Part shown: one piece after another, positions 32,990-44,730 of the stretch
Layout of the letters: each line of letters begins with the position of its first letter
Numbering within the stretch: the first letter of the stretch is position 1
Source of the DNA: Hydra vulgaris
Taxonomy: Eukaryota > Cnidaria > Hydrozoa > Anthoathecata > Hydridae
DNA: 64,000 bases
Reading direction: 5' to 3'
NCBI RefSeq assembly: GCF_038396675.1
Contig: NC_088920.1
Span: forward strand, 70,897,501 to 70,961,500
The notes under the pieces: model-generated
Told to the model about the DNA's origin: nothing
Database searches by the model: none
What the model saw: the letters and a program-made list of their open reading frames with translations, nothing else
Made by a program: the position numbers and the translations under genes

Positions 32990-35745
32990 ATCTTAAAAAG
33001 AATTTAGTTCATTAACATTGTTAAGAAGTTTTTGTTCGAGTTCTTGTTTGAATAGAGCAAGTGAAGAACAATTTTTCAGCTGGTTATTTAATAAATCGTT
33101 CCATAGTTTAGGACCTCTGATGGCAATAAAAAATTTAGTAACCAAATAGTGCATTTTAAGTTGCTCAAAATTGTAATTTGGAAATCTTGTAGGGTACACG
33201 TGATTAATTTTAATGAAAAGTGTATTAAATATTATAGGAGTTACTTTATTATGAAGTTTGAACATAAATATAAAAATTTTGATAAAGGTTTAACTGAAAA
33301 ACATTAAATATGCGATGATTAATGATGTGATGATAATAACATTAGGTATGTGTGAATTGACCTGCACCTGATATAATTCTGACAGCGTGTTTTTGTCTAC
33401 TAAGCAACTTTTTAACTTTATTTACATTAGAGCTGCACCATGCAATATTTGCATAGTTTATATAATAATGTGGGAGGGAGAAATATAAGATTTTTAAGCA
33501 GTTTTGGTTTAATAATTGCTTAGCTTTGTATAGAATGCCAATATTTTTTGTAATTTTATTTTCTATTGTTCTTATGTGTTCTCTCCATGTCAGGTTTTTG
33601 TCAAGTATCACTCCTAAAAACTTTAATGGTTACTCTCAAAGTATTTTAGAGCTGCCAATATAAAGATCAAGAAGTTTTAATGGAATATTTTCTTTATCGT
33701 GAATTCTATGAAAAAAAGTATACTATAAAGTATTTGAAGTATTTAAATTTAAGGGCAATTTTTTTTGCCTTAAACCATTCCGCTAGATTTAAAAAATCCT
33801 TGTTTACTATTTTAAATAAAAGGTTGACATCTCCATTAGAATAAAATAAATTCGTGTCATCTGCTAGTAATACTGTTTTTCATAAAATCATTTTTCCTTC
33901 TTCGTGTGATATGTATTGTTTTCTATTGTAGAGATAACTTTTGAGCCATTCTAAATTTGTGCTTTTAATTACATAACTTTCTACAAAAGCATAAGTTTTT
34001 TTAAAAAGAATGCTCTGGTCTACTGTATCAAAGGCTTTGCTAAAATCTATAAAAACTCCGAAGAAACTTAGCTGAAATCCAAACTGTTTGCTAATCGGTT
34101 TACATAATTCGCTCTAAGATTTTTGAGAAACATGGAAGAATTGAAATTGGTCTGTAATTTTTAGATTTACAAATGTGTCCTGATTTTAAAATAGGCAGGA
34201 CCCTCGCAATTTTAAGCTTCTCGGGATAAATACCTAGTTTTAAAGATAGATTAAAAATATGTAAAAGAGGGATTGTTAAGTATTTTATCGATTTTTTAAT
34301 TACATTTCTACTAATATTATCATACCCCACACTTTTGTATAGTTTTAAAAGATATACTGCATCTCAAAGTTCCTTTTCAGTAACTTCATAATTATCCATC
34401 TTAGAGGTCTTATTAGGAGTAAAATATGACTCAAAGTTTACTTTAGTAGTTTCTATTTTCGACGCTAAAGTGGAACCTTCACTGACAAAATATTGATTTA
34501 GTGTTTCAGCAATTAAAGATTTATTTGTGATTTTCAAAGTTAAGATTTAAGAGTTTTATTTTCAAAGTTAAGATTTATAGGAAGACTATTTCCGTGTGTT
34601 TGTTTCCTGCTAATAACTTCCTTAATAATGTTCCAAGTATTTTTTGGATCATTTTTTTTTTTTATTAAATGCTAGGTATAGTAATATTTCTTTGACTTTT
34701 TAATAACCATCTCAAAAACACGTTTATAACTTTTGTAATTTGTTTCATTATTGAAAGTTTTTTTTTTTGAAAACATTAAATAGTCATTGCCTTATTTTTT
34801 GACGACTTTATAATTCTAGGCGTTATCCATGGATTTAATAATGGGTTTTTTTTTCACACATTTTGACTCTATATGAAAAACCACGTTGTAAAGTTGTTGA
34901 AATTTATAAATAAACTTACCGTATGCCTTATCTGTGTGTTCAATATCAAGGAGGTCATCCCAATTTAAATCTGATGGAAGAGTATTAAAATTTTTCGAGG
35001 ATTTTTCATTTATACTTCGCGTATATTTTTTAACTTTTTCTGCATAAATGTTATCACATTTTTGTGAGATAAGAAATACAGGGAAGTGATCTGAAATGTC
35101 GCATTTAAATTTTCCTGTTTTTATTATTGGTTTGAGTTCATTGGTTACTATTTTATCTATAACTGTTGCGCTTTTTCTAAATATTCTTATGGGTTTAATA
35201 ATTAGTGAATATAGTCTTTCTAATATATGACGTTTAAAAAATTATTAATATTTGTTTTAAATGACTTATGTTCAGGTCAAAGTTGAAATTACCTACAAAA
35301 TAATTGCTTTTATTTTTGCTTAATTTATTTTCAATTATGTTTTTAACATGACTTTGAATTGTTTTATTGAGCCGGAAGATGGTTTGTGTAAAACGTGGAG
35401 GATAATGTTTTTTGTGGTTTTGTTTGTTATTTCCGTTCATAGTGATTCACAATCATAAGAGGTTGAGCTCAAATCTTTTTTTAGCTTGTATAATAAAGAA
35501 TTACTTATAAATATACACAAACCCCCTTCCTTTCTTCCCAGATCCTCTAAATTGATGAATCAATTTTTTTATTTGGTAGCTGAAAATTTGTACTTGTCTC
35601 GATATATTCATCATTACACCATGTCTCGCTGAGACTAATAATTTTAAAATTAAATTGAACCTCGCTTAAAAATTGTTTAAATAATAATTCAAAATTTTTT
35701 GAAAAAACTCCTAATATTTAAACGCAAAATTGAAAATGAATTTGC
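32990..35745 (-). pseudogene. LINE ORF2: endonuclease and reverse transcriptase (jockey/CR1-like)
   Basis: Reading the - strand from about 35745: an apurinic-type endonuclease with ILRLNIRSFFKKF (about 35700), IISLSETWCNDEY (about 35615) and YFVGNFNFDLNI (about 35290), where the usual GDFN Asp reads Asn. The reverse transcriptase has RVLPILKSGH and NYRPISILPCFSKILERIM (34220-34103), FIDFSKAFDTVDQSILFKK (about 34050-33990; first catalytic Asp) and VLLADDTNLFYS (about 33872-33838; ADD box). The distal part has LDKNLTWREHI (33605) and ends with RGPKLWNDLLNNQL and a Leu-rich tail at 32993. Several frameshifts. ORF1 of the same element is at 43.98 kb, separated by the pogo-like insertion. Confidence 0.88.
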
Positions 35746-35969
35746 ATCTAGTCCTTGCATTATGTTTTCAGTTTTAGGGTGATAATATAAAGTATTATTA
35801 TTTTGAAATACTTTGTTATAACTAAAAAAAATTGATTTCTGGGTCAGAATGCTTATCTAGAAGTATCCTATTTTTATTTTGTAATGAATTAAATTTTGAG
35901 TTAAGTGTATCATTATCTTCATTCAGAAGTAGGGTATTTTTTATATACTGTTAAATTATTGTTTTTCTG

Positions 35970-36159
35970 AAAAAGAAAAAAAATAATGATAAGAAAAAAA
36001 ATTATGCACTCGATTTAATTTTCCTAAATTCTCTAACTATATGTTTATCACATTTTATAGAAGAGTATTTACCATTTTTTCTATGTATCTTCATTTAATC
36101 TTAGAGTTTTTTCCTTATGACCGTTGTTTCAAAAGAGAAGTCTTCGTTGATGTAGGTTA
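35970..36159 (-). pseudogene. LINE ORF1, C-terminal part (left of the insertion)
   Basis: From 36159 the - strand reads TYINEDFSFETTVIRKKL, the conserved end of LINE nucleic-acid-binding ORF1 proteins (usual form IYINEDFSxxT..RK.L). A TAA then follows, with a short coding-like continuation to about 35975. It is the direct continuation of the frame interrupted at 43228. Confidence 0.8.
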
Positions 36160-36539
36160 GGGTGGGGCAAGATGCCCCCTTAACACACTTAGTTGAACAA
36201 AACAAACATTTTTACATTTTCTTTTTAATATCAATCTTTACTTATAAGAGGAAACATTGTAAGATAAAAAACTACTTTATTACTAGTGATTAACTTAAAA
36301 ATCGAAAAAACAATAAGTTGTGAAAGAAGACATCTTGTCCCAGCCATGAGGCAAGATGCATTTCTTAGAGCATATATCATAACTAAGCCCCATATTATAA
36401 CTAACATCAAATAGTACACCTTTAAAACAGTTAAAAAAAGTTCTTAAAAATAATAGTTATTATTAATAGTTATTTAAAAAAAAAGCTAAAAAACTAACAT
36501 AAATGTCCAAATAATATATACAAAACTGTGATTCACAGT

Positions 36540-38300
36540 AGAAGCATAAGTCTGAATTATCTGTTCCACACAAAAAGTGGTACAAAGATGTATATTAAAT
36601 TAGGCCTTGGTATGAAACGTTACGCTGCTCGCTTGCATTTAACGCTGTCACATTTTACGTGCGAAAAGGCGTTTTGCCTTCGCGTTCAGCAGTTTTGCGT
36701 TTTGCGAAAACATATTTTTTGGAATAATAAAGTTTTGAATATTTTTTGAACAAATTTTGAATTTTTGGAATATTTATCTTCGATGTCATTTATGTGACGT
36801 TTTATTCAGAAGATATTTAGTCGTAAATAAAAGCATTTAACCGCAATTGTAAACTAATTGATTTTAAGTTAGAAAAAAAAAAGTTAGTTTAATAATTTTT
36901 TTTTTAATTTGAAAATGAATTCCAGAAAAATAAAGTGTTTTAAGTTAAAACTTTTTATCATATTTAATTAAAAAATACTTAAAAAAAGTACTCATTAAAA
37001 AATACTTAAAAAAAGTACTCATGATTAATTTAAATTATTTAAGTTAATCATAAGTACTTTTTTGATTAAAGTATTGCCTGATCATCAATTGGCAAGACCC
37101 AGGGCCGAATTCACGGGTAGTGTGAGAAGGGGGTTGTCGCCCTTCCGGCAACCCTTATCCTCCTTAAATAGAGGGAATAGTCGACAAGAGACTTTGAAAA
37201 TTATGAAATAACTTTTTTGTGTCAAAGTTGCTTTTTAGAAGTTTTTCTATTATCAATAATTTTTAATCAATAATAGAAAGAACGTCGATTAGAAATGTTG
37301 AACAAGTTTATGAGTAATTGACGAATATTTGACCAAAGTCAAGCTCTTTAAAAGTATGAAATTGTAGTTATAAATAAATAAAACTTGTAACAACAATTAG
37401 GAAGAAACAAAATAAAAACAGATCTTTTATTACTTTTAATTTCAACCAAAAATGGCGTAAAAACGATGAAAGTTAATATCCGTCTCAGATTGCAAATTTT
37501 GTGTCGAGAAAATGACTGAAAATTTGTATCCGGGGCAGATTGCAAATGATTGACCCGATTTGGTTACTCAAGTATTTAAACTCAAATTACCTCCCTAATG
37601 ATATTTATAAAAATTTATGTAAAATATAATATTTATAACAAATACGTTACGAAAAAAACAATACTATTTAGCATAATTATTTTTTTCTTGTGTCTAAAAA
37701 TGTTTTCCCTGAATTCACGATGATTTTATGGAATTTTCTTTGTTAACGGGAACTGTAAAATTGCTCACAACTAAAATGTTACTTAGTTAATAACTATCGG
37801 GTAAGAAAATTTTATACGGGCCGCATTTGGAAATAAAACTAAAGACACATGTGGTTTCAATATTTATAACTTAAAGTAAAATAATTATTACACTTAAGTA
37901 AGGTTAGTTAGCGTTTAATGCGCCTTAAATTTATTTCTAGACCAAAATTGCTTTAAAAAAAGAAACCGGAAACTTATTTTTAATAAAGCTTATGATAGTT
38001 AATTGTTATTTCCTTATAACATTTACTTTATAAGGGGTTTTATGCTTACTATGGCTTTCAACAAAATTAATCTTTCTATACTTTTTTTAAACTTATCAAA
38101 TTATCATTATTTATCAAATGGATAACATTTTGAATAAAAACACTTAAAAAACTTTTAAAAAATGGAATCTTTCAGAAATTTTTTGTACAGAAACTGCTGA
38201 AGAGAATGTTATTAAGTATGTTGCAAAAATCTTCTGTAATATATCTGCGCTTTATCAAGATAATATTTTGACCAATACCAAAGGAGTAATAAGAACATCC
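36540..38300. other. Left arm of the pogo-like element, no recognised gene
   Basis: Holds two exact copies of AAAAAATACTTAAAAAAAGT followed by ACTCAT (36973-37022) and a repeated ATCCGTCTCAGATTGCAAATTTTG / ATCCGGGGCAGATTGCAAAT pair (37479 and 37529). Open frames here are short and unconvincing. Confidence 0.45.
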
Positions 38301-38308
38301 GCATTATA

Positions 38309-39928
38309 CAGCGGAGAAAATAGAATTAGCCTCACCTTTATTTTTTGTTCTAATTTAACAAAAATTGCAGGTAAACAATTATGAAATCTACTTTATTTCT
38401 TGCTACTTCTACTACAACTAAAAAGTTTATAAATTGGTATGCTTAATTAATTCCAAATGGAAAAAAAATTAAAAATATTCAATTTGTGGAGAAAATAGAA
38501 TTAGCCTCATTAGCGTTATATACAAAAAATAAAGAAAATATTTTGTTTTTTCGCTCATTTAGTATTTAGTATAGCTTCCTGAATTTTTAATGACTTCAAA
38601 TATGCGGTTTGACATACTAGTCACAAGATTTTGGATAGTTTCTATAGATATTTCATTCCAAGCTTCTCTGATACGAGTTTTCAGCTCCAAAGTGCATTCA
38701 AATTGCTTACCATTTTCATAAACCTTTCTAGAAAGTATTCCCCATAGATTTTCAATTGGGTTAAGGTCTGGACTACGTGCGGGCCATTCCATTACGTGAA
38801 TATTTTTTTCTCTAAACCAAGCTTTTGTAAGCTTTGAATTATGGATAGTAGCATTATCTTGTTGGAAAGTGAAAGTTTCACCCATCAATTCCTCACCATG
38901 TTCAAGTAAACTTATTTCTAATAAGTCAATGTAGTCCTGTGAATTCATTTTTGTTGAAATCCATGCCAGTGGAAGTTTTCCAGCAAAGGAAAAAGCCCCC
39001 CAAACCATAACATTTCCACCCCCAAAGTTACGACTCATCCGAGTTTCTTTCTCTTTTCGAAGATCGTGCCAGTAATATTGATAGCCATCAGGACCATCTA
39101 GATTGAACTTTTTTTCATCACTGAAGAGAACTTGATGCCACTCTTCTTGCCAAGACATGTGTTCTTTCGCAAATTGTAATCTAACTTTTTTATGACGAGC
39201 AGTAAGTTTTGGTTTTGGTTTACGCTTTTTCCAAACTGTGTTTGGATCTTCATGTAAGATTTGTCTCACACGTTGAACAGATACAGGTAATTGTAAATCA
39301 GCACGAATTTGAGATGCAGTCATGTGCTGAGCAGCAGCACGACGTACAATAACTCGTTTAGTACGATTATCAATTTTACGTTTGCCACCACTTCCCTTAT
39401 AGGCTCCATAATTAACGCCAATCTTGAAGTAATTGTTAACCACTTTTGGAGATCTTTTAATTTTCTTTGCAATTTCCCGATTAGATAAGCCTGTATCTTT
39501 GTATGCTTTGATTACTGCTAATTCTTCATTTGTTAAACGCTTACCACGTCCCATTTCAAATAAAGGTATCAAAAACCAAATGTTAAAAACTTTATGAGCA
39601 CTGATTTCACAGTCTTTGTTTAACTTACAAATAATAATAAAAAACTAACTCACAAATGCGTATCACCAGATCAAAATATACAAGTAAACTGAAAATAATT
39701 ATTGATGAGGCTAATTCTATTTGTTACCGCAAATATCAAGTATTATACATTTTATGGTTTTATCAAATGTTCCGCAATTTAATTATGCTATATTATAATC
39801 TAAAAAGTTGTTGTTTGTAACAGTAATTATATGTGTGTGGATACAAAAGTTGTACCGCACAAACTTGTTTACAGATTTACAAAATATTGGATCAGCACAT
39901 GGTGAGGCTAATTCTATTTTCTCCGCTG
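38309..39928 (-). mobile_element. Tc3-like element with IR/DR ends, 1620 bp
   Basis: Outer repeats CAGCGGAGAAAATAGAATTA (38309-38328, continuing GCCTCACC) and the complement at 39901-39928 are perfect over 28 bp. TA flanks both sides (38307-38308 and 39929-39930). A second, inner copy of GGAGAAAATAGAATTAGCCT lies about 180 bp in on the left (38491) and a slightly diverged one about 200 bp in on the right (39707-39733). Two directly repeated sites per end is the IR/DR architecture known from Sleeping Beauty-type and Tc3 elements. One open transposase lies between. Confidence 0.96.
38559..39572 (-). CDS. Tc3-like transposase, intact open frame
   Basis: A 337-codon frame; the likely start is the second Met (39554), giving MGRGKRLTNEELAVIKAYKD. 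Residues about 10-60 form the first helix-turn-helix (LSNREIAKKIKRSPKVVNNY) and about 65-115 the second (MTASQIRADLQLPVSVQRVR). The catalytic triad is present: Asp in VLFSDEKKFN, Asp in TFQQDNATIHNSK and Glu in RSPDLNPIENLWG, with 34 residues between the last two (DD34E). The glycine-rich box NFGGGNVMVWGAFS is also present. Length equals the usual 330-345 residues, with no stop or frameshift. It cuts and rejoins DNA at TA sites as a cut-and-paste transposase. Complete ends and open frame mean it could be active or only recently silenced. A truncated relative lies at 63.7-64.0 kb. Confidence 0.95.
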   Translation of the reverse strand: MIPLFEMGRGKRLTNEELAVIKAYKDTGLSNREIAKKIKRSPKVVNNYFKIGVNYGAYKGSGGKRKIDNRTKRVIVRRAAAQHMTASQIRADLQLPVSVQRVRQILHEDPNTVWKKRKPKPKLTARHKKVRLQFAKEHMSWQEEWHQVLFSDEKKFNLDGPDGYQYYWHDLRKEKETRMSRNFGGGNVMVWGAFSFAGKLPLAWISTKMNSQDYIDLLEISLLEHGEELMGETFTFQQDNATIHNSKLTKAWFREKNIHVMEWPARSPDLNPIENLWGILSRKVYENGKQFECTLELKTRIREAWNEISIETIQNLVTSMSNRIFEVIKNSGSYTKY

Positions 39929-39930
39929 TA

Positions 39931-40400
39931 TTATATAAATGGGACATGTGACATTAAAAAAAATAACGATTCTCGGAATTTCACACAGAAATGCGATCCA
40001 ATTTTCAAATGACCTAAAGGAAAATAAAGAAGCAAAGGCAAACGACCAAGATCAACAGGTTAATAGTCAGCAACAGATTAATAGTCAGCATAAACCAAAA
40101 CTAAAGTGTAATATATTACAGTTTATTTTTGGTTTATTAATAAAGCAAATAATAGATTTTTAAAACGTTCTAGGAAAAACAATTATAATCTATTTTAAAT
40201 ATGAGTTTAAATTTTATTTATAACTTTTGTTTTACTGTTAAAACTGTAAAAAGTTAAATAATAGAAAGAAAAAATTGTCTTTATGATTCTTAACGCGGTT
40301 TGAAAATAACAATGCAGAACTTGAAATTACTATTGTGACGCTATTCAACCTTTAACGATATAAATATGTCAGCTAAACTAAGTTACTTAAAAATGCGTTA
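39931..40400. other. No recognised gene (inside pogo-like element)
   Basis: A 74-codon frame at 39939-40163 with a small repeat (AGGTTAATAGTCAGCAACAG / AGATTAATAGTCAGCA) has no recognised family. Confidence 0.4.
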
Positions 40401-42256
40401 AGCGTTTTCGTTACGTGGTGAAATGTCGTAACAAGGCCTATTTAATACATTGCGTCTGTCCAATCATCGAATGGTGGCACATTTTATGCATAAAAGCATT
40501 TGTTGCATAAAGTTGTATCAGTAATACATTCGGAGGCAGAAAGCATATTTTTCTTTCTTGTCTTTGGTTTCTTATATTCATTAAGTTGTTTTTTTTCTGC
40601 TTTTCAAGCTTTACTTTTTTTGTCCTCAAATTTGTTGTTTTCATTTTTCCTATCGAGTGCATCATTTGTTTTTTGCATTATGGCTGCTTGTTGCTTTTCT
40701 TTCACATTGTTTTCATGCTCTTCTAGTCGCTTCTTGAAAGGTGATGAAGTAAGATTTTCAGCGGACTCAGCCTTTATTCTTCGCTGCCTTAATACTGCAA
40801 TTTTTAGACACGGGAAAATCTTTTCCAAAATTTCAGGGGCAGAACTAAAGCCAAGACACTCATCAGCAACTTGCAATAATGGTGTTTTCTCAAGCAGTAG
40901 AACTACATCATTTAATTGTGTTATTTCTTTTGTAATAACACCCTTCAATTTTGCAGCGACATTTGTTGTGCTCAAAACAACTAGTGACTGTATTAGTGCA
41001 ACAAGAGGTAAATCAGACAAAACAAGTGGTTGCTGACAGATTTCCAAAGGCTTAGCCTCATTAGTAAGCAAAGCTGCATCATAGGCTCAAAGATTGCTTT
41101 GTCAATGTTAGCAGTAAAGTTATGGACAGTTGCAAAAATACCCACCATGTCAAAAAATGAAGTTCTACGCCTGTGATTGGATAACATCCAACTCCTGTAT
41201 TGTAGCTAACTTTTAATGGTTTAAAAAATGTACGATCTAATGGTTGCATCTTGTGTGTACAATGAGGTGGAAGAGTTATGAAATGGACACCATTGTCGCG
41301 ACATAAGTTAATTGCCTCAAGTGTTTTGTAAATATGATGACCATCAAGTAAAATTAATTACTCATTAATTTTAGATGCATTAGTCACAGCTACAAAATGT
41401 TTAAACTTTTAATGAATAAAGATGAATCAGTCCGGACCACTGGAGTCTCCAATCAACCACTGGAGCTAACTCTAATAATTGAGCCTGGGGTGCATCAACA
41501 GCCAACCTATCTGTCATTTTCTTACGGTGAAACATAAACGATGGTGGAACATAAGCACCACTGGCAATCATTGCACACACAACTGTTACAGTAGCTTTAC
41601 AGTAACTGTTACAGTAACTTTGTTACAGTAGCTTCTTTATCCACTAATTATTTTTGAAACTTGTTGTTTGCCTTTTGTTGCAGTTTTTTTTTCTGGCATA
41701 AGTGATTTCAGTTTCATCCATACTCCAAAGCTGTTTGTCTGAAAACTTACGTTCCTCAAATAAGGATTTGTATATTGAAAAAAAATTGCATTAGTTTTGG
41801 CTTATTGAAGCCAACAGCTCTGCTTACACTGGTGGCTTGTGGTGTTTGAATAGAAAGTTTTGCATTGCGAGACATGAATCCTCTCACCCAATCCTATCCG
41901 GCCATTTTTGACTTGTAATTGGAAGGATTATCAATGCCCATTTGTGTTGCAAGATCATATGCTACACGACGCACATCTATTGTTGTCAAGCCAAATAATG
42001 CTCTTTCCATAATCTGAACTTGCATAACAATATTTAATTCAAATTCTTTACTAAAAACAGGAGATTTTCCACTCAGAGACAGACCACCAACTACCTTTAC
42101 TTTTCCGTCACGATGACGTTGTAATGTTTTTTTGTTAATACTAAAGTCTGATGCAACATTTGTCAGACTGCAACCCATTTTCATAGTGTGTAATGCAGAC
42201 TTTATTCTATCATTTGTTGCTTCTCTCTGTGTTTTTCGAACACAAATTCTCAACAT
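40400..42256 (-). pseudogene. Pogo-like (CENP-B/DDE_1) transposase of the 7-kb element
   Basis: ATG 42256 opens MLRICVRKTQREATNDRIKS, then the psq-like helix-turn-helix MGCSLTNVASDFSINKKTLQ and RHRDGKV, and VFSKEFELNIVMQVQIMERA with LFGLTTIDVRRVAYDLA (second DNA-binding part). After a frameshift: AGxDWVRGFMSRNAKLSIQT and PQATSVSRAVGFNKPK (41885-41790), YSMDETEI-like catalytic area near 41720, ASGAYVPPSFMFHRKKM (41570-41520), LLDGHH-like and ITLPPHCTHKMQPLDRTFFK in pieces (41350-41225). HRRRTSFFDMVGIF (41178-41137) and the C-terminal Lys-rich domain follow, ending near 40438 with a cysteine cluster (CITDTTLCNKC). At least six lesions. It is clearly a different lineage from the copy at 20.1 kb. 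Confidence 0.82.
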
Positions 42257-42259
42257 TAT

Positions 42260-43190
42260 TTATGTTTAAATATGTTATCTAAAGAAATATAAAAATCTTA
42301 AAATTTAGACTTAATTTATATACAAAAACAGATAAACATACAAATGCATATAATTGTGTATCGTTACTTAATACAGTCTTATTAATACAAAGTTATAGAT
42401 ACATAAATAAAACTTTTTAATTTAGAAGTTAATTAAAAACATACTCAAGAATTATTAAGCTTAATAATACGATATTGACATAAACAAATAAAGCCCAAAA
42501 CACGTAATAATTTTATATATACTTATAAATAATTTTTAATAAAAAAAAATTTATAATTTAAGTAGATGTTTCAAGTAGTTTTTCAAGTTAAATGGTATCT
42601 TTTACTTAAATGTAGTAATACAACTTTTCTTTACTTAGCAACATCTTATACCTTTAACTAAATATATAAAACTATTTAAAAAAAATATTTACAAATATGT
42701 ATAATGCATCTAAACATCCAAACCAACATATAATCAAAGTCGACAACTAAATATTTCAACGCTATTTGGTGACAATCTTGTTCTTTCAAAATGGCAGTGA
42801 TCACGTAAAACCTCAAGCAAGAAAGCATCTTACCCCACGAAGCAAAGGGCATATTGCCTCATCTTTAATAAGTACAAATTTAATACAAATAAAACTAACT
42901 TTATCGCTCGGGTATTAAAATTTTTTTACTTTATATTTTTGTTGGATAAATTCTCTGTAAAACAACAAATTTCTTACCTAAATCGCATGAATATTGACTG
43001 TCCAATAAAGATTTGGAATTAGAAGTAATTTACTAAAAAAATCTTATAAAAACTTATACATCGCATAAAACCTCAACTAATTGCAAAATTAAAAACATTT
43101 TTTTGTTCCGTGATACTACCTCCGTGATACTATCTCCGTGATACTATCTCCGTGATACTATCTTAACTTTATAAATAAGCACAAAAGCAC
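42260..43190. other. 5' region of the pogo-like element, no gene
   Basis: AT-rich. It includes three tandem copies of ACTATCTCCGTGAT or close variants (43117-43158) just inside the right terminus, and GGGGTAAGATG- or GGGGCAAGAAG-like motifs (complements at 42830 and 43196). Confidence 0.55.
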
Positions 43191-43227
43191 AAAGACTTCT
43201 TGCCCCACGGGTTATCTCGTCCCACCC

Positions 43228-43981
43228 TACCTTATATTCCTGATCCTTGTAATGTAGTTCTTGTATTTTGTCTTTGTAATGTAGAATTTTAACAACAATT
43301 GTTCTAGTTTCATTTTCTTATTTTTTTCCAACTGTGTGAGCCGTCTCGATATCAACATTCTTAATATTTAATTTGTTTTCAAATAAAGTTAAAAAGTTTT
43401 TTTTAGCTTCAACCCAGGCTTCTTAATCGTTTTCGAGATGCCCGTCGACGCGAAGATTGTTCCTTTTAAGTCTATCTTCTAGCTGTCGTAAATTATTTTT
43501 TTCCTCTTCATCTATACTTTTTTTGTTTATTTTGTTTTCTAACTCGCATACCTTTTTTTCTTGGATATCTTAAGTAACTGTTAGGTTTTATTCGATATCT
43601 TTATTTGTCTTTTCTAGGATTCTTACTCTATCGGTAATTAATTTAAGTTTAGTGTTTACCTTTTCGTTTTCTTTTTTTAAAGAGTCGCAAATTTGTTTTG
43701 ATTTATGTATTTCATTATGTAGCTCATTTATTTTATCGCTAGTGATTTTTAGGTGATTACTGATGAGTTTAAAGATATCTCCCTGCTGTTTTGAAAACAT
43801 TTCATGATAAATATCGCGAACAACATTTGTTGATATTTGTGTTTCTTCTGTATTCCCCGTTTTGTTAGATTTCTTTAGAACTTTGAGACAAATTCAAAAT
43901 TAATTTTACTTGCATTTTCAGCAAACTCCATTGCTTGATAAATGTTTGATATAGGAGCTGGTAATGAGCTTGAGTTTTGCA
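43228..43981 (-). pseudogene. LINE ORF1, N-terminal and coiled-coil part (right of the insertion)
   Basis: ATG 43981 opens MQNSSSLPAPISNIYQAMEF. A one-base shift near 43888 leads into RDIYHEMFSKQQGDIFKLIS (about 43820-43765) and a long coiled coil rich in Lys/Glu (43765-43500, including KQICDSLKKENEKVN and ILEKTNKDIE). Then come RRNNLRVDG-like (DRLKRNNLRVDGHLEND, 43480-43430), NIKNVDIETAHTVG (43365-43325) and RTIVVKILHYKDKIQELHYK (about 43300-43240). That order is the ORF1p plan of L1-type and related LINEs: coiled coil, RRM-like region, C-terminal domain. The final domain continues at 36159 across the pogo-like insertion. Confidence 0.8.
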
Positions 43982-44030
43982 TTTTGAGAAAAGTTTCATT
44001 TATATATAAAAAAACATTATCTTTAATTGA

Positions 44031-44560
44031 TGGAAAATACTATCGAAGAACATCTCCTTATTATAGGAGCAACAAATTTAAAAAATAGAGCTCGTGCTCC
44101 AACTGCTCAACCAACGGCCAGACGCTTTGATATTTTTAATATGCCCAACCATTGGATACAATGAAACATACAAAAATAATGAAAAAAAATTTTTACGATC
44201 AAAGATTTCACGACGTCCCTCCATTTTTGATCAACCGATGTAGTGTTCAATGCGTTTTAGAACTTATTAGCAAAGTTATGGATAGAGACGAATGCATTTT
44301 TATTGTTGACAATTGTATTTGTCAAAATGACATGGATTCGTGGAGATCACTACTAGCTAAGCTTGCTATATCAGGCCGCTACATAAAGCATTCGTTGTGG
44401 CTATTAGCTCAAAGGTATACAAGGATACCTTGAGTTGTCCTCAGGTTATCAGCTAAGCTGTTCAATTCAACTGCATTGATATATTACATTTAAATAATTG
44501 GTTGAGCTTCAGAATGATTATAGAAAAAAATGGTCAACTTATAAGTAATATCCAAGTAGA
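44031..44560 (+). pseudogene. Polinton-type packaging ATPase (FtsK/HerA-like) remnant
   Basis: A short open frame from ATG 44031 (MENTIEEHLLIIGATNLKNR, then RFDIFNMPNHW) is followed, in another frame, by RFHDVPPFLINRCSVQCVLE (about 44200-44260). DECIFIVDNCICQNDMD (44288-44338) is a degenerate Walker B region, and LAISGRYIKHSLWLLAQRYT (44366-44425) matches the conserved sensor-like block of Polinton and adintovirus packaging ATPases. A stop follows IP, then VVLRLSAKLFN in the same frame. The Walker A loop is not recognisable. It is a dead remnant of a virus-like element; in such elements this protein powers DNA packaging. It lies just beyond the 5' end of the LINE. Confidence 0.65.
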
Positions 44561-44730
44561 ACAGATAAAATAAAATTCTTTATTCTAAATTTACGCTGCT
44601 GTCTTAATATAAATGCACTCTCACGCACATAAGGAAATCGAGCTGCTATAATTCTAACAATAATAAATTCACTCTTTTTCGGTGTTCTTATCGTAAGCGT
44701 TGTTATTATATTTTTATTATTAAATTTATT

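Larger units (their letters stand above)
36160..43227. mobile_element. Pogo-like transposon, 7068 bp, inserted in the LINE
   Basis: The left end GGGTGGGGCAAGATGCCCC (36160-36178) and the right end GGGTTATCTCGTCCCACCC (43209-43227) are imperfect inverted repeats, bordered by TA at 36158-36159 and 43228-43229, the pogo target duplication. Removing the element with one TA joins ...DQEYK to V-TYINEDFS in one LINE ORF1 frame, which fixes the borders. Further GGGGCAAGA-type motifs lie inside each end (36350; 42836 and 43198 as complements). It contains a pogo-like transposase on the - strand and the nested Tc3-like element at 38309-39928; without the latter it is 5.45 kb. Confidence 0.88.

Noticed and set aside
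37096..37165. CAGGGCCGAATTCACGGGT as another hAT-like terminus
   Set aside because: No matching inverted end or 8-bp flank duplication was found; CCCTGAATTCACG at 37710 does not align as the opposite end.
40500..41036. 178-codon + strand frame
   Set aside because: It is antisense to the C-terminal part of the pogo-like transposase (- strand 41071-40604), which has the expected Lys-rich sequence.
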